Positions 1-8,495 are shown, counted from the stretch's first letter. The stretch: 41,464 bases of DNA from Bacteroidales bacterium (GCA_017437825.1 JAFRXC010000056.1:1-41464); one strand, 5' to 3'. Numbers and translations are program-made. The notes: generated by a model from the letters alone, not told the origin.

Positions 1-186
1 CAGCGCCGCCTCGCTGCCGGGGTATATGTATGCCGTGTCAAAGTAATTGACTCCGGCTTCATACGCAGCCAGAAGCTCCTGCTCTGTCTTTTCCAGATCT
101 ATTGCGCCGCCTTTTCGGCTGAAGCGCATACATCCGTAACCCAGGATGGAGAGCTCGTCCCCGTGCTTGTCTTTCCTGTATTGCAC
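1..186 (-). CDS. Aldo/keto reductase, N-terminal part (cut by window edge)
   Basis: The first 62 residues of an aldo/keto reductase (AKR) are visible; the rest lies beyond base 1. The sequence contains LGYGCMRFSRKGG and then GVNYFDTAYIYPGSE, the strand-1 and strand-2 region of the AKR barrel with the catalytic Asp and Tyr of the D-x-x-x-x-Y motif. Wording around GCMRF resembles the AKR group that often carries a C-terminal [4Fe-4S] domain (COG1453-like), but that end cannot be seen. The start is a GTG two codons after the in-frame TGA of the upstream oxidase gene, so the two are very probably translated from one message. It would reduce or oxidise a small carbonyl/alcohol substrate with NAD(P)H; the substrate is unknown. 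Family sure, subgroup inferred. Confidence 0.85.
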   Translation of the reverse strand, partial: MQYRKDKHGDELSILGYGCMRFSRKGGAIDLEKTEQELLAAYEAGVNYFDTAYIYPGSEAAL

Positions 187-189
187 TTG

Positions 190-1263
190 TCAGAATATCG
201 TTTTGTGTATTACGGTCGGATCCATTTCCTTGAGCGATTTCACGCCTGTTGCGGACATTACTCCGGCCAGTTCTGCGGTCATTGCCTTCATCCTGTTAGC
301 TACAGGCTCCACCCCTTCTTTGAGGAGAGGCATCAAATGACGGCCGACAGAAACGGCGTCTGCGCCCAATGCAAGGCATTTGTATGCGTCCATACCGCTT
401 ACTATGCCGCAGTCGATGAAAATCTTCATCTTCCCCTTGACCACGTCTGCTATCTGCTCGAGGGCCATCAGTGGCGGGATGGAATATCTCACGCGGCCGC
501 CGTGATGAGACAGGACGATACCGGCGACGCCGGCTTCCATACATCTGCGGGCGTCGTGCACGCTTAGGACGCCCTTGACTATGAAGGGCAGTTTAGTGGC
601 TTTGACGAAGGACTTCATCTCGGCCGTGGACTTGGGCTTCATGGGAAGGCCGTACACTCTGTCGTAGCCGCCCCTCCCGTTGAAAGGATGGTCGATGTCC
701 ATACCTACGGCAAAGCATCCTACACTTTCTGCGTGGCGGATTCTGCGGAACACTTCGTCATTGCTCTCGTGAGGCTTGATGACCTTTATTGTCTTGGCTC
801 CGGTGGCCACGATTTCCTCCAGTTCCTGGTCTTCTCCCATTCCCATCCAGTGTACGGCGTTGCAGGCAGCAGCTGCCTGGGCGTATACGACCATTCCTTT
901 TACCTCCTGGTTGTTCTGGTGGGAGAGGGCAGCTGTCATAATGGGCGTGTCGAAGGTCTCCCCGAAAAGGTTCATCTTGGTGGAGGGAAGGTCGGCGTCC
1001 ATATACCTGGTTTCCACCATCAGGGTGTCAAAGTAATACCTGGTGAAAGAGTCGGCGCTGCCGGCTTCCCAGGGATTGGCGATGGAGGCTTCTGCTGGCC
1101 TGGGACGGCCCTGGGGAGGTGCGTTACCCGGAGCAGGAGCCGCCGCCGGCGCTTCAGTCGAGGTGTTTGAGCATCCGGTCAGGAACATAGGCAGCGACAT
1201 TGCGGCCAAGGTGGCTGAGGAAGCTTTTACGAAAGTCCTTCGCGAGAATTTATTGTTTTTCAT
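190..1263 (-). CDS. Tat-exported FMN-dependent alpha-hydroxy-acid oxidase/dehydrogenase lipoprotein
   Basis: A 357-residue protein of the FMN-dependent alpha-hydroxy-acid dehydrogenase family (lactate oxidase / glycolate oxidase type, TIM barrel). Family marks visible: IVKGV (Lys230), SHHGGR (252-257, the family SNHGGR active-site His254 and Arg257, with His in place of Asn), and FIDCGIVSGMDAYKCLALGA plus VGR, which bind the FMN phosphate. The N-terminus carries SRRTFVK, a twin-arginine motif, then a hydrophobic stretch and LTGC (Cys31), a lipobox, followed by an Ala/Pro/Gly linker to about residue 58. So it should be exported folded with its flavin and lipid-anchored. It lies 3 bp upstream of the aldo/keto reductase and 21 bp downstream of a 33-codon ORF. 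Substrate unknown; L-lactate or another 2-hydroxy acid is the family expectation. Confidence 0.88.
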   Translation of the reverse strand: MKNNKFSRRTFVKASSATLAAMSLPMFLTGCSNTSTEAPAAAPAPGNAPPQGRPRPAEASIANPWEAGSADSFTRYYFDTLMVETRYMDADLPSTKMNLFGETFDTPIMTAALSHQNNQEVKGMVVYAQAAAACNAVHWMGMGEDQELEEIVATGAKTIKVIKPHESNDEVFRRIRHAESVGCFAVGMDIDHPFNGRGGYDRVYGLPMKPKSTAEMKSFVKATKLPFIVKGVLSVHDARRCMEAGVAGIVLSHHGGRVRYSIPPLMALEQIADVVKGKMKIFIDCGIVSGMDAYKCLALGADAVSVGRHLMPLLKEGVEPVANRMKAMTAELAGVMSATGVKSLKEMDPTVIHKTIF

Positions 1264-1284
1264 CTTAGTGTTATTATTGATTTC

Positions 1285-1386
1285 TTACAAGAGATCCTGT
1301 ATGGCCTTCTCCATTTCTTCCGGAGTGACTGTTGGCTCGAAACGGTCTTGAATCATAAAGAGAGAGTGAAGGCGTTTGATATTCAT
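1285..1386 (-). CDS. Small 33-residue protein upstream of the FMN oxidase
   Basis: A complete small ORF with ATG start and TAA stop. It begins MNIKRLHSLFMIQDRF and ends TPEEMEKAIQDLL, the latter looking like a capped amphipathic helix. It sits between a clear -7 box (TATATTTG, 1404-1411, 17 nt before the ATG) and the oxidase gene, whose start is 21 bp past this stop, so it would be the first cistron of the oxidase operon. No membrane segment, signal peptide or Cys is present. I recognise no family. It may be a genuine small protein, a leader peptide, or chance; the position directly after a promoter and the protein-like composition favour coding. Confidence 0.45.
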   Translation of the reverse strand: MNIKRLHSLFMIQDRFEPTVTPEEMEKAIQDLL

Positions 1387-1403
1387 TGGGATGTCAGTTT
1401 TGA

Positions 1404-1465
1404 CAAATATAAAAATTAATACAAATAGTTATGATTTGAGAGTTCTTTTAAAAACAGTAACTTTG
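1404..1465. promoter_or_regulatory. Divergent promoter pair between the oxidase operon and the ZIP gene
   Basis: On the minus strand TATATTTG at 1404-1411 matches the Bacteroidetes -7 consensus TAnnTTTG and faces the 33-codon ORF. On the plus strand TTTG at 1435-1438 and TAACTTTG at 1458-1465, with a 19-bp spacer, match the full TTTG-N19-21-TAnnTTTG promoter and face the ZIP gene. The plus box ends only 7 nt before the ATG at 1473, so that transcript should have almost no leader. No convincing -33 element is visible for the minus promoter. Confidence 0.7.
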
Positions 1466-1472
1466 TATAGAT

Positions 1473-2237
1473 ATGAATATGGAAGCCATCATAGCAGCCC
1501 TTCTGATTCCCTTTGCCGGTACGGCGTTGGGATCCGCCTTTGTCTTCTTCATGAAGAAGGATATACCGCAATGGCTGCAGAAAACCCTCCTGGGCTTTGC
1601 CTCAGGCGTAATGGTGGCCGCTTCAGTGTGGTCCCTGCTTATTCCATCGATGGAGATGGGCGGGGGCAAGGTGTGGCCTGCCGTCGTGGGTCTGCTGGGC
1701 GGTTTCGCCTTCTTGCTGCTCATAGACTATGTGACGCCGCATATCCACGCAGACGGAGAAGTCGAAGGCCCTAAAAGCGGGTTGTCCCGTACGGCAAAGC
1801 TGGCGCTGGCAGTCACCATCCATAACTTCCCCGAAGGTATGGCAGTGGGAGTGGCCATAGCAGGCGCAATGACTTCCGGCTTCAGCATAGCCGGGGCGCT
1901 TGCCCTGTCGCTGGGAATCGCCATCCAGAACATTCCGGAGGGAGCCATCATCTCGATGCCGCTGCGCGCGGCGGGGAACAGCCGATTGAAGGCCTTCGGC
2001 ATTGGCGCCTTGAGCGGTATCGTGGAGCCTATCGGCGGAGCTCTGATGCTGTTGCTGGCATCGGTAGTGACGCCGCTTATGCCGTATTTGCTGGCATTCG
2101 CGGCTGGGGCGATGCTCTATGTGGTGATAGAAGAACTGGTTCCGGAAACTGCTGAGGGAAAACACTCCAACCTTGGAACCATAGGATTCGCTCTCGGTTT
2201 TGCCCTGATGATGGTCCTGGATGTTGTAATGGGATAA
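1473..2237 (+). CDS. ZIP family divalent metal transporter
   Basis: A 254-residue inner-membrane protein with about eight hydrophobic segments. Two family signatures are clear: HNFPEGMAVG in the fourth membrane segment and QNIPEGAIIS in the fifth, the metal-binding helices of ZIP (ZupT/GufA-like) carriers. A variable loop after segment three contains PHIHADGEVEG, a short His/acidic stretch like the metal-sensing loops of the family. It should import Zn2+ and possibly Fe2+ or Mn2+. An alternative ATG lies two codons downstream (1479); the first ATG is kept because both follow the same promoter. It is 16 bp upstream of the esterase-arabinofuranosidase gene and may be co-transcribed with it, although no functional link is obvious. 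Confidence 0.92.
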   Translation: MNMEAIIAALLIPFAGTALGSAFVFFMKKDIPQWLQKTLLGFASGVMVAASVWSLLIPSMEMGGGKVWPAVVGLLGGFAFLLLIDYVTPHIHADGEVEGPKSGLSRTAKLALAVTIHNFPEGMAVGVAIAGAMTSGFSIAGALALSLGIAIQNIPEGAIISMPLRAAGNSRLKAFGIGALSGIVEPIGGALMLLLASVVTPLMPYLLAFAAGAMLYVVIEELVPETAEGKHSNLGTIGFALGFALMMVLDVVMG

Positions 2238-2253
2238 TATTTTTTGACAGAAT

Positions 2254-5200
2254 ATGTATAAGAGAATCATTGTTGCGTTGGCTGCCCTTGTGCTGAGCGT
2301 GCAGTCATTTGCGCAGAAACCTGATCCGAATTTCTTCATCTATCTCTGTTTCGGACAGTCCAATATGGAAGCCGGAGCGCGCCCGGCAGAACAGGACCTG
2401 GGATTCAACGACCCCAGATTCAGCTTTATGGCAGCCGTTGATATGCCGTCCCTGGGCCGTACCAAAGGTAACTGGTATACGGCCGTTCCGCCTATCTGCC
2501 GCGAGGGCAATAATATGGGTCCCGTTGATTTCTTCGGCAGAAAGATGATCGAGAAACTTCCTTCCCAGTACAGGGTGGGCGTAATCAACGTTTCAGTCGC
2601 AGGTGCAAAGCTCGAGCTATGGGACAAGGATGCCTGTGAGGAGTATTTGGCTATGGAGGCTGCCGACCCTGGCCGAAGCTGGCTCATCGATATGGCCAAG
2701 GCCTATGATATGAGTCCTTATCAGAGGATTGTAGAAGTTGCAAAGATTGCCCAGAAATCCGGTGTGATCAAAGGAATGCTGGTGCATCAGGGCGAATCCA
2801 ACCCGGATGACAGCCTCTGGTGCGGCCGTCTCAAGAAGATTCACGACGACCTCTGCCACGACCTGGGCCTGAATCCGGCCGACATTCCAATTCTGGCGGG
2901 AGAGTTGAAGCAGGCCGAAGAGGGGGGTATCTGCGCCGCTTTCAATGACGTGGTGCTGTCCCACCTGCCCGAGACTATGCCCAACGGATACGTGATCTCT
3001 TCGCTGGGATGCCAGAGCACGGGAGACCAGTTCCATTTCAATACGGAAGGAATGCGTCTGATGGGATATAGGATGGCCGACAAGATGCTGGAACTTCAGG
3101 GATTCACAAAACCTGAAAAGCGCACCCTTACTCTAAGGCCCCGGAAGCTGGGAGTCAAGGTGAGCCCTACACTTTCCGGAATCTTCTTCGAGGATCTCAA
3201 CCAGTCCCTTGACGGAGGCATATGCGCCCAGCTAATCCAGAATTATTCTTTCCAGGCCTATGATTTCCCGGAGAGCAATCCTTCTGAATTCTCTTATTCT
3301 GATACGACATTCTATTCCTGGACTGTCATCCGTAAAGATGGGGCGGTAGGTGCCGCCCGCGTCGTGGAAGACAAGCCCCTCGTGCCGGACATCAAACCCT
3401 ATTACGATTGGGATCCGAATGACGAATATGACGACAACCTGCGCTACAGGCAGTTCTCCGTACGCTTTGATATCGAAAACCCGGGTGAAGGCTTCGGTAT
3501 AGCCGCCAATGGTTACGGTATAGACAAATACACCAAGGAGCGTGGCGCAAACTACGCCGTGAACACTCAGGTCCCGTCCATCCCCGCCGTGAGGGATGTC
3601 AGCTATGACCTTTCTCTGTATCTTCAGGGAGACAATTATATGGGTAGCATCTCCGTATATCTTGAGGACGCCCAGGGTAACTGCAACTCCAATGTGCTCA
3701 AAATCAACGGACTGGCCAACGGCTGGACCAGATTTGTCGCATCGTTGAAAGCAGAGCGCAGCGTTGACTGCCGCCTGGCAATAGTCGCCGACGCTCCCGG
3801 CACTTTCTGGCTGGACTTCGTAACCCTTCTGCCTGAGGCTTCACAGCTCTGGATGGACGGAAAGTACGGCCCGTTCCGAAAGGATCTGGTACAGGCTCTG
3901 GCCGACCTTCATCCCAAGTTTATGCGTTTCCCGGGAGGCTGCGCTTCTGAAGGCGCCGTATATTTCAGCCAGGTATTCTGGAAGAACTCTATCGGTCCAC
4001 GCGAAGAACGCATCCCTTATCGCAATCACTGGGGACACCTGGCGTCGCAGTATGTCGGATTCTACGAGTATATGCTCCTGGCGGAGTCATTAGGAGCTGA
4101 GGCCCTGCCTATCTTCAATAACGGTGTCACCTGCCAGTTCGGTGGCCAGAGGTACAAGGCTCCTCTGGAGACACAGGAGGACCGCGACCGCTTCTACAGC
4201 ATATTCGTCAAGGATCCTATAGACTTCATAGAGTTCTGCAACGGAGGTATCGATACGGAGTGGGGTGCCTTGCGCGCAAAGATGGGACACCCCGAACCTT
4301 TCAACCTCAAATATGTGGGCATCGGAAACGAAAACGGCGGAGAACAGTTCTGGGAGCGCTTCGACATAATGTACAAAGCCATCAAAGAACAGCATCCTGA
4401 GATTACCATCATTTCTACCGCCGGCGCCGGTGAGGCCGGAAGGCAGTTCAACGCGAATATGATTGAAATAGATGCCAAATATGCCGACACCATCGTAGAT
4501 GAACATTATTATAAAGATGACGATTGGTTCTATGCCAACACAGACAGGTATAACCCGGGCAAGGTCCGCGACTCCGAAGGCCATACCTATGACAGGAAGA
4601 AGCCTACCCGCGTATTCATCGGTGAGTATGCCAACGCCAATTCAAACAACGCATTCTCTTCAGCTCTTGCCGAGGCTGCCTATTGGACAAGCCTTGAGCG
4701 CAATTCTGATATGGTTGTGATGGCTACCTATGCTCCTCTTTTCTGCAAGAAGGGTATCAACAAGTGGAATTCCAACTTCATCTGGTTCGATAACCGGGGA
4801 ATGTGGAGGTCTTGCAACTACTATTACCAGTACTTGTTCCAGGAGAGCGGAAACCGCACCTTTGAAATGTCTTCTGTAATGAACGGTAACAAAGTTGACA
4901 ATACCGTCTATACTTCTTCTACAGTTGACACGCAGACCGGAAAGCTGATTGTGAAGATGGTCAACTCCGAGTGCGTGAACAAGACTTTCACAGTCAATAC
5001 CGGCTCCAATACAAAGTATTCCGCTACGCTTGAGTTTATTTCTTCTCACGACCCTTCTGTGATCAACCAGGGAGATAATGACTATTATTCCAGCAATCCG
5101 GAATATGCGGCTCCTGTAATGCCGGCTATGAATCCCGGGGAGCGTCCCGCTCTTCGCAACATGGCTGCAAGGTTCGGCCGCCAGGTCAAATACACCGAGG

Positions 5201-5304
5201 CGGTAGTTCCTCATACCAAGAATCTCGGCACTGTACGGAAGTCGTTCCAGGTGCTGATTCCTGAAAATTCCATCTGCGTCTTGAAACTTACCCCCGTTGA
5301 ATAA
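2254..5304 (+). CDS. Fusion of SASA/CE6 acetylesterase and GH51 alpha-L-arabinofuranosidase
   Basis: A 1016-residue secreted protein with two enzymes in one chain. Residues 1-20 are a signal peptide (cleavage after SFA). Residues about 26-285 are a SASA/CE6-type SGNH esterase: GQSNM with Ser36, HQGESNPD, and the DxxH triad pair at Asp258/His261. Residues about 295-1016 are a GH51 arabinofuranosidase beginning KVSPTLSGIFFEDLNQ, with a beta-sandwich insert resembling CBM4 at about 395-525, acid/base Glu693 in GNEN and nucleophile Glu791 in IGEYA. The expected job is to remove acetyl groups and arabinosyl side chains from arabinoxylan or arabinan outside the cytoplasm. A secreted esterase follows in the same direction 1 bp after the stop. 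Family calls are sure; substrate is inferred. Confidence 0.9.
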   Translation: MYKRIIVALAALVLSVQSFAQKPDPNFFIYLCFGQSNMEAGARPAEQDLGFNDPRFSFMAAVDMPSLGRTKGNWYTAVPPICREGNNMGPVDFFGRKMIEKLPSQYRVGVINVSVAGAKLELWDKDACEEYLAMEAADPGRSWLIDMAKAYDMSPYQRIVEVAKIAQKSGVIKGMLVHQGESNPDDSLWCGRLKKIHDDLCHDLGLNPADIPILAGELKQAEEGGICAAFNDVVLSHLPETMPNGYVISSLGCQSTGDQFHFNTEGMRLMGYRMADKMLELQGFTKPEKRTLTLRPRKLGVKVSPTLSGIFFEDLNQSLDGGICAQLIQNYSFQAYDFPESNPSEFSYSDTTFYSWTVIRKDGAVGAARVVEDKPLVPDIKPYYDWDPNDEYDDNLRYRQFSVRFDIENPGEGFGIAANGYGIDKYTKERGANYAVNTQVPSIPAVRDVSYDLSLYLQGDNYMGSISVYLEDAQGNCNSNVLKINGLANGWTRFVASLKAERSVDCRLAIVADAPGTFWLDFVTLLPEASQLWMDGKYGPFRKDLVQALADLHPKFMRFPGGCASEGAVYFSQVFWKNSIGPREERIPYRNHWGHLASQYVGFYEYMLLAESLGAEALPIFNNGVTCQFGGQRYKAPLETQEDRDRFYSIFVKDPIDFIEFCNGGIDTEWGALRAKMGHPEPFNLKYVGIGNENGGEQFWERFDIMYKAIKEQHPEITIISTAGAGEAGRQFNANMIEIDAKYADTIVDEHYYKDDDWFYANTDRYNPGKVRDSEGHTYDRKKPTRVFIGEYANANSNNAFSSALAEAAYWTSLERNSDMVVMATYAPLFCKKGINKWNSNFIWFDNRGMWRSCNYYYQYLFQESGNRTFEMSSVMNGNKVDNTVYTSSTVDTQTGKLIVKMVNSECVNKTFTVNTGSNTKYSATLEFISSHDPSVINQGDNDYYSSNPEYAAPVMPAMNPGERPALRNMAARFGRQVKYTEAVVPHTKNLGTVRKSFQVLIPENSICVLKLTPVE

Positions 5305-5305
5305 A

Positions 5306-6805
5306 ATGAATAATATGAAAACATACATCAGAATCGTAGTTGCCGCATTCTTGGCAATGACATTTGCTTCGTGCAATAAGACAGTCAGCAATCTCAGCCC
5401 CGTCCTCACCATAGAAGGAGGACAGGTCCAGGGCGTAGCAGCCGACTTGGAAGGTGTTTACGTGTACAGGGGAATCCCGTACGCAGCGCCGCCTATTGGA
5501 GACTTGCGATGGAAAGAACCCCAGCCTGTAAAACCCTGGCAAGGAGTTCTCAAGGCTGACGAATTCGGCCATCCCAGTTATCAGGCAGTGCATTACCCCG
5601 GCAACTATTTCACTGAATGGGGATATGGAGAAGAGAAGCAGTGCAGCGAGGACTGTCTCTATCTGAACGTTTGGACCAAGTATCCGGGACAGACTGACAG
5701 GAAAGCTCCGGTCGCAGTCTGGATTCACGGAGGAGGTTACCGTGAAGGCTGGGGCTCGGAGCCCGAGTTCGACGCGCAGGAGTGGGCGGCCAGGGACGTT
5801 GTCCTTGTATCCATAAACTATCGTCTGGGCATATTCGGATTCATGGCTCATCCTGAGCTTTCGGCAGAGAGCCCGTACGGAGTGTCAGGAAACTACGGCA
5901 TCCTTGACCAGATTGAGTCCCTGAAATGGGTAAAGAAGAACATAGCCCAGTTCGGAGGAGATCCTGACAATGTGATGATATTCGGCCAGAGCGCTGGCGG
6001 CGGAAGCGTCAGGACGCTCTGCGCATCTCCTCTTGCCAAGCCGTATTTCCATAAGGCAGTCATTATGAGTGCCAATGGACTCAACGTGGTAAAGGATCAG
6101 CAGTTCACGCTGGCGGCAGGTCCTGCAGTACCTCCTTCAATGATAAAGATGATGTTCGGCGGCCAGACTCTTGCCGAGGCTGAGGCAGAAGCCAAGGCCG
6201 TTATGGACTGGGCCGGCCTCAAAACCCTGCAGCAACTGCGTTCTGCCGCCACTGAAACCATCCACGCGGCCAGCACCCTCTATACCCAGGCCACAGGGAA
6301 CCCCGGCATAACCATCACCCCGATAATCGACGGCCACGTTTCACTGGAAGTGTTTGACGATGCCGCTGCTGACGGCTCTCTCGCTGACGTTCCCTATATG
6401 ATAGGCTACACTATGAACGATATGGCCGATATGTCAGCAGGCATCGCCGCGTTCTGCGCAAACAGGCAGGAGAGGGGAGCCAAGGCTTGGGCCTATGAAT
6501 TCGCCCGCCCTCTTCCTGACGACGGCAGCCACCCGGAGGACAGACTGAAGGGCGCCTTCCACTCATCTGACCTGTGGTTCGTGTTCAAGTCCCTCCAGCA
6601 CTGCTGGCGTCCCTGGACTCAGGGAGACTGGGACCTCTCCGAAAAGATGATTACCGCCTGGACCAATTTTGCAAAGTACAGCGATCCAAACGGTCCCGAT
6701 GGAGGCGAATGGACTCCCTGCACCAAGGAGAACGATAATTTCATGCTCTTCAAACTGGATTCGTCTGACGCGGAAGCTGCCGAAATGGGGAAACCCATAA
6801 AATAG
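5306..6805 (+). CDS. Type-B carboxylesterase lipoprotein (copy 1)
   Basis: A 499-residue alpha/beta hydrolase of the carboxylesterase type-B family. Visible features: lipoprotein signal ending TFASC (Cys23), YRGIPYAAPP, oxyanion HGGG (141-144), nucleophile Ser229 in FGQSAGGGS, acidic candidate Asp372, and His419 in GAFHSSDLW. The ATG at 5306 follows the previous stop by one base; ATG 5315 is also possible and gives a more ordinary signal peptide. The protein should hydrolyse carboxylic esters at the cell surface or periplasm, for example acyl or feruloyl groups on plant glycans, given its place right after the acetylesterase-GH51 fusion. A clear paralogue lies on the other strand at 21554-22984. 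Substrate not deducible. Confidence 0.9.
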   Translation: MNNMKTYIRIVVAAFLAMTFASCNKTVSNLSPVLTIEGGQVQGVAADLEGVYVYRGIPYAAPPIGDLRWKEPQPVKPWQGVLKADEFGHPSYQAVHYPGNYFTEWGYGEEKQCSEDCLYLNVWTKYPGQTDRKAPVAVWIHGGGYREGWGSEPEFDAQEWAARDVVLVSINYRLGIFGFMAHPELSAESPYGVSGNYGILDQIESLKWVKKNIAQFGGDPDNVMIFGQSAGGGSVRTLCASPLAKPYFHKAVIMSANGLNVVKDQQFTLAAGPAVPPSMIKMMFGGQTLAEAEAEAKAVMDWAGLKTLQQLRSAATETIHAASTLYTQATGNPGITITPIIDGHVSLEVFDDAAADGSLADVPYMIGYTMNDMADMSAGIAAFCANRQERGAKAWAYEFARPLPDDGSHPEDRLKGAFHSSDLWFVFKSLQHCWRPWTQGDWDLSEKMITAWTNFAKYSDPNGPDGGEWTPCTKENDNFMLFKLDSSDAEAAEMGKPIK

Positions 6806-6817
6806 ACTGTCTGAACA

Positions 6818-7450
6818 ATGAGGAAGTTCTTGCGGTGTTTATTCTTGCTGTGCCTGCTGGTGCTGGGGTTCATCATCTTCTGCAACGTCAGTATCAGCCG
6901 GTATGCCAAATCCAAGCTGTACGACAGCGTGGATGAGATCCCGTACAGACGGGCGGCCCTGGTGCTCGGAACCTCACCCAGGGGCAGGAACGGAGGGCCC
7001 AACAGGTTCTATTTGGCCAGGATAAACGCTTGCGTAGAACTTTTCGAAGCAAATAAAGTAGACAGGATAATAGTCAGCGGTGACAACCGCCATACAAACT
7101 ACAACGAGCCTGAAGCGATGCGCCGCTCATTGGTGGAAAGGGGAATCCCGGACGAAGTCATTTTCCTGGATTATGCCGGTTTCAGGACATTCGATTCCGT
7201 GGTGAGGGCGCACGAAGTGTTCCGTCAGCCCAATTTCATAGTCGTCAGCCAGAAATTCCATAACGAAAGAGCCGTCTTTATAGCCGGAAAGAAGGGGATA
7301 GAGGCCTTTGGATACAATGCCGAGGATGTAGGCTTCAATTACGGCCTGATGACGTATATACGAGAGTGTTTTGCCCGCTGCAAGGTATATATAGACCTGA
7401 TTACCGGCAAGCAGCCCCATTTTCTGGGCGATCCTGTGGATGTAGGATAG
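6818..7450 (+). CDS. SanA/YdcF-like DUF218 membrane protein
   Basis: A 210-residue protein with one N-terminal membrane helix (residues 5-25) and a soluble DUF218 (ElyC/SanA/YdcF) domain. Family features are AALVLGTSP near the start of the domain, VDRIIVSGDN in the middle, the acidic NEPEAMRRSLVERGIP, and later DSVVRAHEVF and FIVVSQKFHNERA. SanA-type proteins affect envelope permeability and peptidoglycan or lipid-carrier metabolism in Gram-negative bacteria; biochemical activity is unsettled. It is 12 bp after the carboxylesterase and probably the last gene of that transcript. Its stop is only 2 bp from the stop of the converging Rid-like gene. Confidence 0.85.
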   Translation: MRKFLRCLFLLCLLVLGFIIFCNVSISRYAKSKLYDSVDEIPYRRAALVLGTSPRGRNGGPNRFYLARINACVELFEANKVDRIIVSGDNRHTNYNEPEAMRRSLVERGIPDEVIFLDYAGFRTFDSVVRAHEVFRQPNFIVVSQKFHNERAVFIAGKKGIEAFGYNAEDVGFNYGLMTYIRECFARCKVYIDLITGKQPHFLGDPVDVG

Positions 7451-7452
7451 GT

Positions 7453-8478
7453 TTATTCAGTTTCGCACTCCATCTCAATGAGCCAGGCCGGGCGGCATAC
7501 GCGCGCTTCCAACAGGACGCGCGGAACTGCTGGGAAGCGTTTCTGCATATATGCGTCCACTGTCTCATATTCCGAGATGTCCCTGAGGTAGATGATGAAG
7601 TACGGCACTCTCTCCAGGGAGGATACACCTTCTGACAGCAACTGCCCTATGTTTTCCAGCAGACGGTCCGTCTGGGCGGTTATGTCTCCTGGATAAAGCA
7701 CCTGGCCGAATTTGTCTATGCTGGCCGTTCCGCTTATGTAGATATGCCCGTCGCCGAGCCGGACTCCCCGTTCGAAGGCAACGCCGTAATCGTGGGTGGG
7801 GCTCAAGTGTGAAAGGGCTTTCAGATAGGTCTTGTCCTGCTCTTTCAGTTGCGGATATGTCAGGAAATCCATCGCTACCACCGCATTTCGGCATTCGGTA
7901 GCGCCGCCTATGCCGGTAGATGCTATGTAATGGGTGTCGTGGCTGAGGCCTTCCAGAGCGAATACGTCGTTGCGGGCCTTGACTACACCTGCGTAGTTGG
8001 AATCAATGTCCCGCACGTAAATCCAGGTACGGGCGCAGTGCGTTTTAAGCTCCAGCCCCATAGGGCGGATTATATCCAGATATTTGTCGAACAGAAGCCT
8101 CGCCTGGGCGTAGGAATCAAGGCCTTGCGCCTCGTCCTCGGAAAGGCGGAGGCTGTGGAACAGCCACGACGGCTTATCCGATGAGGTTTGTATCAGCGCG
8201 GTTATGCGGCTTCGGTCCAGCGGAGGCTGCTCCACTATGGAGATTGCCGGAGCCTGGCCCTCGCCGCCTTCAGGCTCCGGCCAATGACAGCGGCCAATGG
8301 CCGCCTTCAGGGCCTCCGCCTGGTTCTGGGCGTCGCTGAGGAAGAATCGTACCAGCACGGCACTCCTGCCCTTGGCGGCTTCCTTTTCAAGGAAGGCCTT
8401 CATATTGGAGAACAAGGACGTCAATGCGTCCGAGAATGTCTTGCTTCTATTGGGCCGGATGAAACTGAAATTTTTCAC
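7453..8478 (-). CDS. Two-domain Rid/YjgF-superfamily protein, FkbO/Hyg5 chorismatase-like architecture
   Basis: A 341-residue protein starting at GTG; an in-frame stop five codons upstream leaves no better start. The N-terminal half has VRFFLSDAQNQ and VEQPPLD; a central segment has ARTWIYVRDI and KARNDVF followed by ASTGIGG; the C-terminal ~120 residues are a RidA-like domain (GDGHIYISGTASID, NIGQLLSEGV, EARVCRPAWLIEME) in which Arg326 aligns with the conserved RidA arginine. Length and the EQPP/RTW/RN/TGIG order resemble the FkbO/Hyg5/XanB2 chorismatase group rather than single-domain RidA enamine hydrolases. Function could be chorismate hydrolysis or a divergent imine/enamine reaction; this cannot be settled by eye. 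It is 17 bp downstream of the YqeY gene. No signal peptide: cytoplasmic. Confidence 0.75.
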   Translation of the reverse strand: MKNFSFIRPNRSKTFSDALTSLFSNMKAFLEKEAAKGRSAVLVRFFLSDAQNQAEALKAAIGRCHWPEPEGGEGQAPAISIVEQPPLDRSRITALIQTSSDKPSWLFHSLRLSEDEAQGLDSYAQARLLFDKYLDIIRPMGLELKTHCARTWIYVRDIDSNYAGVVKARNDVFALEGLSHDTHYIASTGIGGATECRNAVVAMDFLTYPQLKEQDKTYLKALSHLSPTHDYGVAFERGVRLGDGHIYISGTASIDKFGQVLYPGDITAQTDRLLENIGQLLSEGVSSLERVPYFIIYLRDISEYETVDAYMQKRFPAVPRVLLEARVCRPAWLIEMECETE

Positions 8479-8495
8479 AGAATGAAGGTTCTATA

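Noticed and set aside
4660-5412. Antisense ORF across the end of GH51 and start of the carboxylesterase
   Set aside because: It spans two real plus-strand genes and has no domain or signal of its own.
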